This document shows, in pieces, positions 12,203 through 23,962 of a DNA stretch of 64,000 nt. A program made the translations under genes and the position numbers. The first letter of the stretch is position 1. Every line of letters begins with the position of its first letter. Source of the stretch: Antilocapra americana (Eukaryota; Chordata; Mammalia; Artiodactyla; Antilocapridae); NCBI GenBank assembly GCA_007570785.1, contig ML661885.1:19743247-19807246 (forward strand), read 5' to 3'. The notes under the pieces are model-generated. The model searched no databases and was not told the DNA's origin. It was given only the letters and a program-made list of their open reading frames with translations.

Positions 12203-12410
12203 GGGCTTCCCTGGTGGCTTAGATGGTAAAGCGTCTGCCTGCAATGCTGGAGACCCAGGTATGATCCCCAGGTCGGGAAGATTCCCTGGAGAAGTAAATG
12301 GAAACCCACTCCAGTACTCTTGCCAGGAAAATTTCATGGACAGAGAAGCCTGGTAGGCTACTGTCCATGGGATTGCAAAGAGTCAGACACGACTGAGTGA
12401 CTTTACTGCT
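12203..12410 (+). mobile_element. Bov-tA SINE
   Basis: Plus-strand, full length, starting GGGCTTCCCTGGTGGC and ending GACACGACTGAGTGACTTTA. The B box is degraded to GGTATGATCCC. No clear target-site duplication was found. Confidence 0.92.
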
Positions 12411-12681
12411 GAGTAAAAGTTATTGAGCATACAAAGTTAAATAAGGTGGATGAATAAATATCATCTGCTAAGATATTTTGGTTAAAGATAAATAGAATCA
12501 AGCAAATTATTACATTCAATGAGATAAATAATATGATATAATAATAAGCATAACTATATTTTGTTAAGTATAGTCACTAAATAATATATGAATATAGTCC
12601 AGTATGAATTGATACCATAGAGATTAAGATAAACATATAAATAAGGTGGAGTGTTTAAAAATTGTTCTTAGAAAAAACCAA

Positions 12682-12853
12682 GGTCACCTGTGTTGCAGGC
12701 AGATTTCTTTACCAGATGAGCCACATGTGAAGCCCAAGAATACTGGAGTGGGTAGCCTATCCCTTCTCCAAGGGATCTTCCCAGACTCAGGAATTGAACC
12801 AGGGTCTCCTGCATTGCAGGTAGATTCTTAACCAGCTGAGCTATCAGAGAAGT
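12682..12853 (-). mobile_element. Bov-tA variant with two heads in tandem
   Basis: Minus-strand element in which the tRNA-like head module occurs twice (approximately 12690-12735 and 12790-12850) with only a short stretch of body between. Flanks CTTAGAAAAAAC.. (12667-12681) and CCTAGAAAAAGA.. (12854-12868) match at 12 of 15 positions and are a likely decayed duplication. The same module order recurs at 24138-24427. Confidence 0.85.
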
Positions 12854-12969
12854 CCTAGAAAAAGACAATACTTATGCTCAGTCTTTAAGAATACAGAGGA
12901 TAATTGGCCTAATCATGCTTGTGGTTTTAGAACTTTGAGATAAAGATTACCAACAGAGTTGATTTCTTT

Positions 12970-13230
12970 GCAGATCCCCTTCCTTGGCTTATAAATGGCC
13001 ATCTCCTCCCCCTATCTTCACATGATCTTTCTTCTGTACATATTATCTGTCCTCATCTCCTCTGCTTATGAGGACACCAGTCACATTGGATTATGGCTCA
13101 TTCTAAGGACCTTATTTTACTTTAGTTACCTCTTTAAAGGTCATATCTCCAAAAATAGTCAAACTGTGAGGTATTAAGTTTTAGAACCTCAGCATATGAA
13201 TTTGAGGAGGACACAGTTTATTCTTTGTAG
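12970..13230 (-). mobile_element. MLT1-like (MaLR) LTR
   Basis: Minus-strand LTR remnant. Recognisable blocks in plus orientation are GGCTTATAAATGGCCATCTC, CTTCACATGATCTTTC, GAGGACACCAGTCACATTGG, TTACCTCTTTAAAGGTCATA and CTCAGCATATGAATTTG. This is the reverse complement of the usual MLT1 order. No internal retroviral sequence is present. Confidence 0.78.
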
Positions 13231-13879
13231 TGCTCAATCTAAAAATTCATAAATAAAGACATTTATCAAAGAAGAGGTGCTAATTAGGAAAGTTATTACA
13301 GAGAAAATGACCCATAGGATGGATGAATGAAAAGAGGGTACACCAGGCAGAGAAAAATAATTTTAGTGGTATAATAGTCTGAAATATCAATCAACTTATT
13401 TTACCTTTCAGGCATGCATGTGTGTACAAATGTTGGTAGATGTTTATTTTCTCCTTTAATCTTTTAACCAATAAGAGTAAAACCCATGGTTAAAATACTT
13501 TTCCAGGGAAGGTAATGCAGACGTGACAGAACAATGAAGGTCATTGCTTCATTTCTAAGCTCTGAGTTTGAAAATAAACTTTAAAAACTATACTGTGTAT
13601 CAATTGCTTCAAAATCTTGACCTTCCAGACAAGAATGAGAGTATTTATGGTCCATTGAGATGAAGAAGAAGTAGGGGGAGGGGATGCATTCTGAAGAGAG
13701 AGAGAGTGGATTAAGAGATCAGATGTGTCAGGGGTGTGGGGAAGGAATGATAGAAAAGCCTAAATGAGCATACATTGCTCTTTGCTTCTCAGCACAGTAT
13801 GGCCCTCTTGAGATAGCAGCATGGAATTAGTTGTGGGAATGTCTAACTGAGTCAAGATGAGTTTGGGAAGCACCCCAGG
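13231..13879. other. Unassigned unique sequence
   Basis: Unique DNA with a purine-rich patch near 13660-13710 (GAAGAAGAAG and AGAGAGAGAG). No repeat family is assigned. Confidence 0.5.
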
Positions 13880-14008
13880 AGCCCATGGAGGAGGAAATGG
13901 CAACACACTCCAGCACTTTACCTGAAAACTCCTTGGACAGAAGAGACTGTCAGGCTGTAGGCCATGGGGCTGCAAAGAGTTGGAGGCGACTGAGTGACTG
14001 AGCATGCA
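13880..14008 (+). mobile_element. Bov-tA body fragment
   Basis: Plus-strand 3' part of a Bov-tA: GGAGGAAATGGCAACACACT through GACTGAGTGACTGAGCATGC. The tRNA-like head is missing. Sequence is more diverged than its neighbours. Confidence 0.85.
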
Positions 14009-15084
14009 CCAAACCCTCTTTTTATGTCTGGTATTTAGAGCAAGATTGATTCTTTAGTCTCATTATGACTTTATACTTAAAAAAATTATTAAGAACCCTC
14101 ATAGTCATAGTGTTTACTGAATTAGGAATCCAAAATCTAATACTTATTATATCCAAACAAAAAGTTTTAATGTTAACATGGGGGAAAAATAATAAATTCA
14201 AAAAAATATATATAGTGATGAGAGAGGCTTTGATTTACATTTTTCTATTTTTTTTTTTAAATTCCTGACAGTTGATGTCTCATATCTGCTTCTTTGGTTA
14301 CCAGCCTATCTTTTGTGACATGTTGCTGTCATTGAAGAGTATTCCAATATTTGGATAAGAATGACAGGGGACTAGTGAAATGACTTTTTTTAAAAAAAAG
14401 ATAACTTTGAATATCTTTCAATAGTATTATGCCAAAACTCAAAAAGTGGTTTCTTTTGCTATATCAAAATCTACTGGTCTACCTTGTACTTAAATTTGTG
14501 ATTTTACCCATTCACTTTGTAGCTGTCATTTGCAAACTATCAGTTTGCTGTGGTGAAGATTTAAGATAACTACTGTTACAGATGATACCATCCACTGCTT
14601 TGAATTTTGCAGAGAAATTTTACTCCCAATAGTTTTTACACCATCAAAATCACTGATCTATGTGACCCAAGGAGTTCCAGGTGCCCTAGGAGAGTTACAG
14701 AAGCAGTGACAATAAACCTGAATTTTAGAAGGGAAGGTGGGGAAAAAGAGGTCTTGTGACCCGGGATGGTGGACTTCAGCAATGTGCACCAGCCTAGGGT
14801 CCAAAGCATAAGGTGACTCCAGTCATATTTTAATGGATACCAGCGAAGATCTTTTAGAAATCAGACTAGTTAAGGTTAACATCACAATAAGCCAGCATAA
14901 GAACCAGATAACTCTTCCTGTTGCCAGGATGATATTCAAACTCTCTAAAAATTTCAAAAGCTGCAGACAGATGGGACAAAGCAGACTGAAGATAAAAGTC
15001 AATAAATTCTTGAACAGAAATTCATGATCGACTGAGATAAGGCACCTGAAAAAGACAGCTTTAAATCTAGAAGACATACTTTGG
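14009..15084. other. Unassigned unique sequence
   Basis: 1.1 kb of AT-rich unique DNA with T-runs at 14250 and 14385. No feature is recognised. Confidence 0.55.
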
Positions 15085-15665
15085 TTTTTTTCTCTTTTTT
15101 TAAAAATGTTTTATTGGGATACAGTTGCTTTATAATGTTTGGTTCATTTCTGCTGAACAGCAAAGTGAATCTGCTAAATGTATGTATACATGTATCCCCT
15201 CCCTCTGGGACCTCCCTCCCACTCCAAGCTAAGCTCCCTGTGCTATGCAGCAGGTTCCCACTAGCTATCTATTTTATACATGGTGATGAACATGCAGCAA
15301 TCCCTATGTCCCAATTCATCCTACCCTCCTTCCCCACCTCCACGTCCACATGTCTATTCTCTACATCTGTGTCTCTATTCCTGCTCTGCAAACATTTTTT
15401 TCCCTCTTTCTGACTTACTTCACACTGTATGACAGACTCTAGGTCCATCCAGATAGCTATAGATCATCCAATATCTTTCCTTTTCATTGCTGAGTAATAT
15501 CCCACTGTATATATGTACCACATCTTCTTTATTCATCTGTTGATGGACATTTAGGTTGTGTCCATGTCCTGTCTATTGTAAATAGTACTGTGATGAACAA
15601 TGGGGTACATGTAGTTTTTGAATTGTAGTTTTCTCAGGGCATATGCCTAGTAGTGGGATTCATAA
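15085..15665 (-). mobile_element. L1 3' end (older ruminant/L1M type)
   Basis: Minus-strand L1: 3' UTR (plus orientation GTTTTATTGGGATACAGTTGC, then CCTCCCTCCCACTCC), followed by ORF2 C-terminal sequence seen as the antisense blocks CCACTGTATATATGTACCAC and GTTGATGGACATTTAGGTTG. Truncated near 15665. The frame is broken, so it is a dead 5'-truncated copy. Confidence 0.88.
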
Positions 15666-16894
15666 TGCACATCCTAGGCTTTAAGGTGTTTTCCTTTGTT
15701 TGTTTGTTGTTTGTATTGTCCTCATGGTACAAGTGGAGAAAAATGTATTTGTTAAACAAATAAATAAATTAAGATTTATAATAAATGTTGTCAATCCTTC
15801 TTACAAATATAATGTAATAAAAATGAGAAATAAAGAGTATCATATATCCATGGACTAGCTTAAAAATAACAAAACTTAGGTGAATAAATATGTATAAACA
15901 CACCATCCTTTCTATATAGCTTGCTCAAAATAAGCCAATTTGCAAAGTGAAATTCTGGTATAAAATATCTATATTTTCAGGATACAAATACTTCATTTCT
16001 CTATGAAAAACTTTTCCTAAAATCTGTGTTTCCACTTCAATAAATCAACCTCTTTGGGGCTAGGAAACAAAATAATGTCAACAAAGAGACTTGTCATTAA
16101 TAATATGATGACATTTTGTCTAATGCAACTTTAAAAAAATATAAAGAACTAAGTATTTTATCTTAAAATTCTCTGTAATTTGTTTCTCAACTGTCTACAA
16201 AAAAATAATTTTTATATGAAAAATGTGTATTTCAGAAGAAAATCTATTCCTTCCATGACAGATTCCTTTTAATTGAAAGAATTTTTTTAAATGAATGTTT
16301 TGTGTATACACCAACATTTAAACACACACATACTTATATTTATATCTACATCCATATCAATTTCTGTATCTGTCTAAACCAACTACAAGAAAATCTCGAA
16401 ATATAATGATAATAAGCATTGTTTTATTTTAGTTCATTAAAACACCTTAAAATGCTCCTAATTTATATCCTAGATGTACAAAATAGAATGAGAAGACCCA
16501 AGTCAATTGCTACTTTATTTTAAAGTTATTTTCAGAATCTATGTATATGATTACTACCTTTGAGCATGAATGTGAAATTAAGCCAATACACTGGAATTTT
16601 ATAAATTTTTGCCCAAAGGATAACCTATCAGAAAATCTTAACTCTATGAGAAAGCAATTTACCTTTTTAAATACAAACAAAATAGATATACAAAAGGGTG
16701 TGCAATCTGCTGTTTATTTTGAAACAATGATAAGCTTGTAGAACTTGAAGTATTTCTAACCAGAAAGTAATACTCTAAGTGAAAGGCCTGTAAGAAGTTC
16801 AGAAAACTTGGGACAAATTAAGGAATAAACGAAGTTGGAAGTGATACATGCAAGATTTAAATTGTGAAGATCCAAATATTCAATATAAAAGTAG
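15666..16894. other. Unassigned AT-rich sequence
   Basis: 1.2 kb of AT-rich unique DNA with short CA-rich and T-rich patches (16310-16370). No repeat family or gene is recognised. Confidence 0.55.
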
Positions 16895-17095
16895 AATCAT
16901 TGCAGGATTTGAAACCATCACAACATAAACAGTTAAGTTTAGAATTACTACTCAAGCAGAATTGCAATGGATAGACTAGAGACAGTGGAATCTCAAAGAA
17001 AGGAGACACGTTAGGAGTTATGCAGATAAAAAAGAAATTCAAATGAAGGTAATGGGAACTACAGGAGGAAGATATATTCAAGAGTTGACGAGTCA
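16895..17095 (-). repeat. L2 LINE remnant
   Basis: Ancient CR1-clade L2 on the minus strand. The string ATAGACTAGAGACAGTGGAA followed by AGGAGACACGTTAGGAG and a GCAGATAA...ATGAAGGTAATGG block follows the order of the antisense L2 3' region. It abuts the BovB that begins at 17096. Boundaries are approximate. Confidence 0.5.
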
Positions 17096-17284
17096 TGGAG
17101 GAGAGGTCTTACAGAATGTGGTCCACTGGAGAAAGGAACAGCAAACCTCTTCAGTATTCTTGAATCCCATGAACAGTATGAAAAGCAAAAAGATAGGACA
17201 CTAAAAGATGAACTTCCCAGGTCAGTAGGTGCCCAATACGCTGCTGGAGATCAGTGGAGAAATAACTCCAGACAGAATAAAGGG

Positions 17285-17960
17285 ATGGAGCCAAAGCAAA
17301 AACAACACCCAGTTGTGAATGGGACCAGTGATAGAGGCAAGATTCAATGTTGTAAAGAGCAATATTGCATAGGAACCTGGAATGTTAGGTCCATGAATCA
17401 AGGAAAATTGGAAGTGGTCAAACAGGAGATGATAAGAGTTAACATCAACATTCTAGGAATCAGTGAACTAAGATGGACTGGAATGGGTGAATTTAACTCA
17501 GATGACCATTATATCTACTACTGTGGGCAGTAATCTCTTAGAAGAAATGGAGTAGCCATGATAGTCAACAAAAGATTCTGAAATGCAGTACTTGGATGCA
17601 ATCTCAAAAACGACAAAATGATCTCTGTTCATTTCCAAGGCAAACCATTCAATATCATGGTAATTCAAGTCTATGCCCCAACCATTAATGCTGAAGAAGC
17701 TGAAGTTGAATAGCTCTATGAAGACCTATAGGACCTTCTAGAACTAACACCCAAAACAGATGTCCTTTTCATTATAGGGGACTGGAATGCAAAAGTAGGA
17801 AGTCAAGAAACACCTGGAGTAACAGGCAAATTGGACCTTGGAGCACAGAATGAAGCAGGGCAAATGCTAATAGAGTTCTGCCAAGAGAGTGCACTGGTCT
17901 TAGCAAACACTCTCTTCCAACAACACAGGAGATAACTCTACACATGGACATCACCGGATG
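17285..17960 (+). pseudogene. BovB AP-endonuclease remnant
   Basis: EN domain of the BovB polyprotein, which nicks target DNA for target-primed reverse transcription. The first 82 codons are open and show GTWNVRSMNQGKLE near residue 30 and ELRWTGMGEF near 61, the N-terminal half of the fold. A G-to-T change in a GAA codon makes the stop at 17531. Later EN sequence is still readable as ..VLFIIGDWNAKVG.. around 17762-17802 (the GDWNAKVG catalytic block), after a further stop near 17710. Single-base and about 16-base deletions near 17830 and 17985 shift the frame. Confidence 0.88.
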
Positions 17961-18776
17961 GTCGACACTAAAATCAAATTGATTATATTGGAAAAGCTCT
18001 ATACAGTCAACAAAAACAAGACAGGAGCTGACTGTGGTTCAGATCATGAACTCCTTATTGCCAAATTCAGATTGAAATTGAAGAAAGTGGAGAAAACCAC
18101 TAGACCATACAGGTATGACCTAAATCAAACCCCTTATGACTATACAATGGAAGTGAGAAATATATTTAAAGGATTAGATCTTCATCAGGACAGAATGTCT
18201 GATGAACAATGGATGGAGGTTCATGACATTGTACAGGAGACAGGAATCAAGATAATCTCAAAGAAAAAGAAATGCAAAAAAACAAAATAACTGTCTGAGG
18301 AGGCCTTACAAATAGCTGTGAAAAGACAGAAAGTGAAAAGCAAAGGAGAAAAGGAAAGATATAACCATCTGAAAACAGTGTTCCAAAGAATAGCAAGGAA
18401 AGATAAGAAAGCCTTTCTCAGCTATCAATGCAAAGAAATAGAGGAAAACAATAGAATGGGACAGACTAGAGATCTCTTCAAGAAAATTAAAGACACCAAG
18501 GGGACATTTAATGCAAAGATGGGCTCAATAAAGGACAGAAATGGTAGGGACCTAACAGAAGCAGAAGATATTAAGAACAGGTAGCAAGAATACACAGAAG
18601 AATTGCACAAAAAATATCTTGAAGATCCAGATAATCACAATGGTGTGATCACTCACCTAGAGCCAGCCATCCTGAAATGTGAAGTCAAGTGGACCTTAGG
18701 AAGCATCACTATGAACAAAGCTAGTGGAGGTGATGGAATTCCAGTTGAGCTATTGTAAATCCTGAAAGATGATGCT

Positions 18777-19844
18777 GTGAAAGTGCTGCACTCAATATGT
18801 CAGCAAATATGGACAACTCGGGATTGGCCACAGGACTGGAAAAATTCAGTCTTCATTCCAATTCCAAAGAAAAGCAATGCCAAAGAATGCTCAAACTACC
18901 ACACAATTACATTCATCTCACATGCTAGTAAAGTAATGCTTAAAATTGTCCAAGCCAGGCTTCAGCAATACATGAACCATGAACTTCCAGATGCTCAAGC
19001 TGATTTTAGAAAAGGCAGAGGAACCAGAGATCAAATTGTCGAAATCCGCTGGATCATCAAAAAAGCAAGAGAGTTCCAGAAAAAAACATCTATTTCTGCT
19101 TTATTGACTATGCCAAAACCTTTGACTGTGTGGATCACAATAAACTGGAAAATTCTGAAAGGGATGGGAATACCAGGCCACCTGACCTGCCTCTTGAGAA
19201 ACCTGTATACAGGTCAGGAAGCAACAGTTAGAACTGGACATGGAACAACAGACTTGTTCCAAATAGGGAAAGGAATACATCAAGGCTGTATATTGTCATT
19301 GTGCTTATTTAACTTATATGCAGAGTATAATCTGAGAAATTCTGGGCTGAAGGAAGCACAACCTGGAATCAAGATTGCCAGGAAAAATATCAATAACCTC
19401 AGATATGCAGATGACACCATCCTTATGGCAGAAAGTGAAGAACTAAAGAGCCTCTTGATGAAAGTGAAAGAGGAGAGTGAAAAAGCTGGCTTGAAGCTCA
19501 ACATTCAGAAAACTAAGATCATGGCATCCAGTCCCATCATTTCAGAGCAGATAGATGGGGAAACAGTGCAAACAGTGGCTGACTTTATTTTTCTGGGCTG
19601 CAAAATCAATGCAGATGGTGATTGCAGCCATGAAATTAAAAGACACTTACTCCTTGGAAGGAAAGTTTTGACCAGCCTAAACAGCTTATTAGAAAGCAGA
19701 GACATTACTTTGACAGCAAAGGTCCATCTAGTCAAGGCTATTGTTCTTCCGCTGGTCATGTATGGATGTGAGAGTTGGACTATAAAGAAAGCTGAGCAGC
19801 AAAGAATTGATGCTTTTGAACTGTGGTGTGGAGAAGACTCTTGA
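18777..19844 (+). pseudogene. BovB reverse transcriptase with catalytic block A scrambled
   Basis: The longest open frame in the window, 355 codons. Blocks seen: FIPIPKK near residue 26, DFRKGRGTRDQI near 78, block B HQGCILSLCLFNLY near 167-180, block C RYADDTILMAES near 207-218, and the C-terminal GCESWTIKKAEQQRIDAFEL. Between about 19081 and 19150 two extra A bases are followed by loss of two bases, so the segment that should read IDYAKAFD is translated in the wrong frame and the first catalytic aspartate is absent. The frame is restored afterwards. Open, but not a working polymerase. Confidence 0.9.
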
Positions 19845-20178
19845 GAGTCCCTTGGCCTGCAAGGAGATCTAACCAGTCCATCCTAAAGGAGATCGCTCCT
19901 GGGTGTTCATTGGAGGGACTGATGTTGAAGCTGAAACTCTACTACTTTGGCAACCTGATGCGAAGAGCTGACTCATTTGAAAAGACCCTGATGCTGGGAA
20001 AGATTGAGGGCAGGAGAAGGGGATGACAGAGGATTAGATGGCTGGATGGCATCATCAACTCAATGGCCATGGGTTTGGTTGGACTCCAGGAGTTGGTGAT
20101 GGACAGGGAGGCCTGGAGTGCTGCAATTCATTTAGTTGCAAAGAGCTAGACACGACTGAGAGACTGAACTGAACTGAT

Positions 20179-20990
20179 AATACAATCTAGGAATTATCAT
20201 ATTTCACTAATTTTAATGTGTACAGTTTCATATTTAATTTTTAAATATTTCAATAATTGTTGTAATCACTGAGGCACAGGTGATTATTATGTCTTAATCA
20301 TATGAAAGTATAATTTTCAAAAAGATAATATCTTGCCTCACATACAAGTTTAAAATGAACTTGTCTAAGATTAATTAAATGTATTAATTTAAGTAACCAG
20401 CAGGATGCTAAGACCAGTTCAAAGTACAATTTGAAGAAAAATATACATATGTAAGCAATTTGAAAAGTTGAAATAAGTTTGCTAAGAAGAACCATCACTT
20501 CATATGTAGAAAGCAATAAAATATAATTAGTGGACTCACATTTTTAACTAGGAAGAAATTTTCTCTATCAGAAAAAAAATGCTTTTTTTATTTCTATGAA
20601 TAACAATTATTTGCTCTTAATTTTTTTTAAATTATTGAACATCTATCTCAGTAGAACTATATGACAGACTAAGTAACAGAAAGACAAATGCATGTGCACA
20701 TCTCCACACAGTTAGATAATACAAAGAGAGTTTACTAGGTGACTTCCAGCACTGCACTAGAAAGAATACCCATTCATCTCCTTTGGTATTTCCTAGTCAG
20801 GACAATGTTTTCTGACTGTTTTTCATTGCCTGATCATGCTCACTTATAAAAATCAAAAACACCAAAGATTGGCAATGAATAGGTTTTAGAGGCTTGGCAT
20901 GGAAGCTCAGAGACCAAAGTAGAGTACTCATATAATCACAATGAATCAAATGGCTGGTGGATCAAGTGCATTCAGTAGCATCCCTGAACT
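20179..20990. other. Unassigned unique sequence
   Basis: 0.8 kb of AT-rich DNA between BovB and an old L1. No repeat or gene is recognised. Confidence 0.5.
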
Positions 20991-21329
20991 TCAACCGATT
21001 TAAGAAGTCAACAGCACCATCAACTAACTGGATGTAATTGACAACAGTAGACTACTTCATCCAATAACAGCAGATAACATCTTTTTCTCAATCTCCTTTG
21101 AAAAATTTATCCAGACAGACTACATTTTGTGTCATAAAATGCCCATTAACAAGTTTAAAATAATAGAAATCATACAATGTCTGCTTCCAGAACACAAAGG
21201 AATAAAACGAGAAATCAATTCAAGAAAGATAGAGGGAAAATGCCTCTCATACTTGAAGATGAAACAATGCACCTATAGATAACATGCAAGTCAAAGAAGA
21301 AATCTTAAGAGAAATTAATAAACATTTTA

Positions 21330-21453
21330 ATGAGATGGTTGGATAACATCACCAAACATCACCAATGGTGATGGACAGGAAAGCCTGGCGTGCTACAATT
21401 CATGGGGTTGCAGAGTCAGAAATGACAGAGCAACTGAACTGAACTGAACTTGA
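21330..21453 (+). mobile_element. BovB 3' terminal fragment inside L1
   Basis: About 120 bases of BovB 3' end (GATGGTTGGATAACATCACC to the repeated CTGAACTGAA terminus), inserted in the old L1. It includes a short duplicated ACATCACCAA motif. The L1 reading resumes right after it. Confidence 0.88.
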
Positions 21454-21947
21454 ATTAAATAAAATTGAAAACACAACAAAATTTGTGGGGTACAATATAG
21501 CAATGCTTAAAGAAAAATATACAACATTGAATGTATGCATTAGAAAATAGGAAATATCTAAAATCAAAAATCTGTTTCCATATTAAGACACTAGAAAAAG
21601 TGAAAAAATTAAATACAAACTAAGCAGAAGAAAGAAATAATGAGGTTAGAACAGAAATCAATGTCAAAAATAAGAAATCAAAAGCTAGTTATTTGAAAAG
21701 ATTGCTAAAATAATAATTCTCTAGCCAGATTAGGAAACACTGAGACAAGACACAAAGCACCGATGTCAGGAATAAAAGGAGATGTTACTAGAGATCTTAG
21801 GGACATTGAAAGGAATTATGAACAATTCTAAGCCCGTCGATTCATAACCTAGATAAAATGAATCAATTCCTTGGAAAATGCAGTGCGTCAAAATTCACAC
21901 AAGGAGACCATCTCAATGGGCTTATACAGGTATAGTAAAAAAAAAAA

Positions 21948-21965
21948 GAAGAAGAAGAAGAAGAA
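21948..21965. repeat. (GAA)6 microsatellite after an A-run
   Basis: An 11-A run at 21937-21947 passes directly into six GAA units. This is typical growth of an A-rich tract. Confidence 0.9.
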
Positions 21966-22460
21966 GCAACTATAAAACATCTACTTAACCTTGAATGTAG
22001 TGATGACATTTTAGTGACTGCACCAAAGGCATGATTGATGAAAGACAGGATTGATAAACTTGGCTTCATTAAAATTTAAAATGTCAGCTCTGTTGGGGGG
22101 AAAAAGTGTCAATAGAATAAAAAGAGCCACAGCCTGGGAGAAAATATTTGTAAAAGATTCAACTGATAAAGAACTATTTTCCAAAATATACAAAAAATCT
22201 TAAAACTAACAATAACTAAAGAAATAGACTTGAAATAAAAAAGAAGCAAAAGTTATGAATAGACATCTCACCAAAAAAGATATAAGAGTAACAAAAGAAC
22301 ATATGCAGAAATGTTCAGCATTAAATGTAACTAGGGAGTTGCAAATTAAAACAACGATGACTGAACTTATATACAAAATAGACATAGAGTCACAGATGTA
22401 GAAAATAATCTTATGATTACCAGAACTAGAGATAGTCAGTGAATAAGTTCAGAGCAAAAC

Positions 22461-23400
22461 CCAAAAAAATTCTGGAAAATAATACATGATCATTTTAAGT
22501 GAATTTAGGTAATATAAACTATTTTTATTATTTTTTAAAGTTCACCAACATTCAGTCACAATAAAAGAAATAGCATTTATTTCCTTTAAAGGTGTTAAGT
22601 TAGTTAATTCTGTAAAAAAAATTATTGAAAGATCTTAACCAGAAAAGAATTAAAATATACATGATCATTCTTAAACAAGAATAGTGCTAAAGCACTTAGA
22701 CTTACCAATTTTAAATAAAAAGTTTGTCTAGAATAGTCTTCCCGTAGGTTTGGTACTTATTCATAGCCATTAGTACTGGATACTGATACTAAACAGAGTT
22801 TTGATCAGAACTTTAATTCTACAAAAAAGGACTCCTTTTAAGTTTTTACGTCTTTTGACAGAGTTAAAAGTGTCGCTCTATACCAGCCATCTGTAAAGTA
22901 TTACAAGCCTGTTCTTGACATGATCTTTGCTCTGCAACTGGCATTTCTTTCTTTCACTCATTCATTCAATGACTTCTTGGAGGAAGAGTCTCATCTTCTT
23001 AGCTTTATCTGTGAAGATCTAAAATATATAAGAGCAAAGGTCAAGAAAAAGAATACAAATCAGAAATTCAACATAAGGCCAAAATTTACAAACCAAAAAC
23101 ATGAAGGAGCTAAACTAAACTGAAGATCAGAGGTCAGGTGAAAGGCTAAACACAAATGAAAACAAAAAAGTCACACAGTGAGCTGTAACCCACTTAATTC
23201 CCATCTGAACAGCAAATGAAGGTATTTGTGCCCATTCCTTAAAGTTAAGGCAGAAGGATCTCTAAGAAAAATGAACCCATTTAATAAAGCAAAATTACTG
23301 AAACATCCATTGGTGTCTTTAGCCTGTTGTTAATTCAGATTAGTAAGAATGAATGCCTAATGAATTCATGGATGTTGTTTCAGTTTTTTAGACTAACACT
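22461..23400. other. Unassigned unique sequence
   Basis: 0.9 kb of unique DNA right of the L1 remnant. A 67-codon open frame at 22920-23123 has no domain signature. No feature is recognised. Confidence 0.5.
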
Positions 23401-23409
23401 AACTTAGCT

Positions 23410-23625
23410 CCCAGGTGGCTCAGTGGTAAAGACTCTGCCTGCCAATGCAAGAGAAGCAGAAGATGTGGATTCAATACCTGGGTCAGGATGATCACCTGGA
23501 GGAGAAAATGGCAGCCCACTCCATTATTCTTGCCTGGAAAATCCCTTGGACAGAGGAGTGTGGCAGGCTATAGTCCATGGGGTCGCAAAGAGTTGGACAT
23601 GACTTAGCAAATATGCCCGCATGCA
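23410..23625 (+). mobile_element. Bov-tA SINE with 9-bp TSD
   Basis: Plus-strand, full length, with an extra AGAAGC segment in the head. AACTTAGCT at 23401-23409 and 23626-23634 is a perfect duplication. Confidence 0.9.
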
Positions 23626-23634
23626 AACTTAGCT

Positions 23635-23962
23635 GCAAAAAGTTTAAAAGGTGCTGTTGACCTATGCCTTTTCTGCAGTCCTCCAAACCTTCAGTCTCCA
23701 AGGCATTCTTAGTTGAAAATTCTGGGTATGATACACATTTCTCTCTCCCAAGATATAGAACAAACTCTTTTGCTGTCACAGCAGCCTCCTTGTTGACTCC
23801 TTCATCTGTATACTGGGAATAGTAATGCTTGGCATATAGGATTAATTGGTAGAAAATATTTATATTTTATGACTATAAAATATTTTGAGCTTCTTCTATA
23901 GAGGACTCTATATATACGACAAATCCTCATTACCGTGATAGTAAGGAAAGGCAGTTTCTATG
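23635..23962. other. Unassigned unique sequence
   Basis: About 330 bases of mixed sequence, no feature recognised. Confidence 0.5.

Larger units (their letters stand above)
17096..20178 (+). mobile_element. Near-full-length BovB LINE, inactive
   Basis: About 3.1 kb, close to the roughly 3.2 kb of a complete BovB, running from the 5' region (ACAGAATGTGGTCCACTGGA at 17112) through endonuclease, linker, reverse transcriptase and the CTGAACTGAAC terminus at 20160-20178. The single frame is broken by stops at about 17531, 17710, 18288, 18582 and 18754, small deletions near 17830 and 17985, and a shift near 19830. A transposition-competent copy needs one open frame, so this one is dead. An L2 fragment lies immediately to its left. 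Confidence 0.95.
20991..22460 (+). mobile_element. Old L1 (L1M type) ORF2 region
   Basis: Plus-strand L1 ORF2 in pieces. At 21050-21250 the translation resembles the C-terminal endonuclease region (..TADNIFFSISFEKF.. then KFKIIEIIQCLLPEHKG). 21460-21900 corresponds to the segment between EN and RT, and 21965-22340 to the ORF2 C-terminal region (..KDRIDKLGFIKI.., then the KEHMQKCSA-like block). The RT core is missing, so there is an internal deletion. Many stops make it a fossil. A BovB end and a GAA repeat lie inside. Confidence 0.72.
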
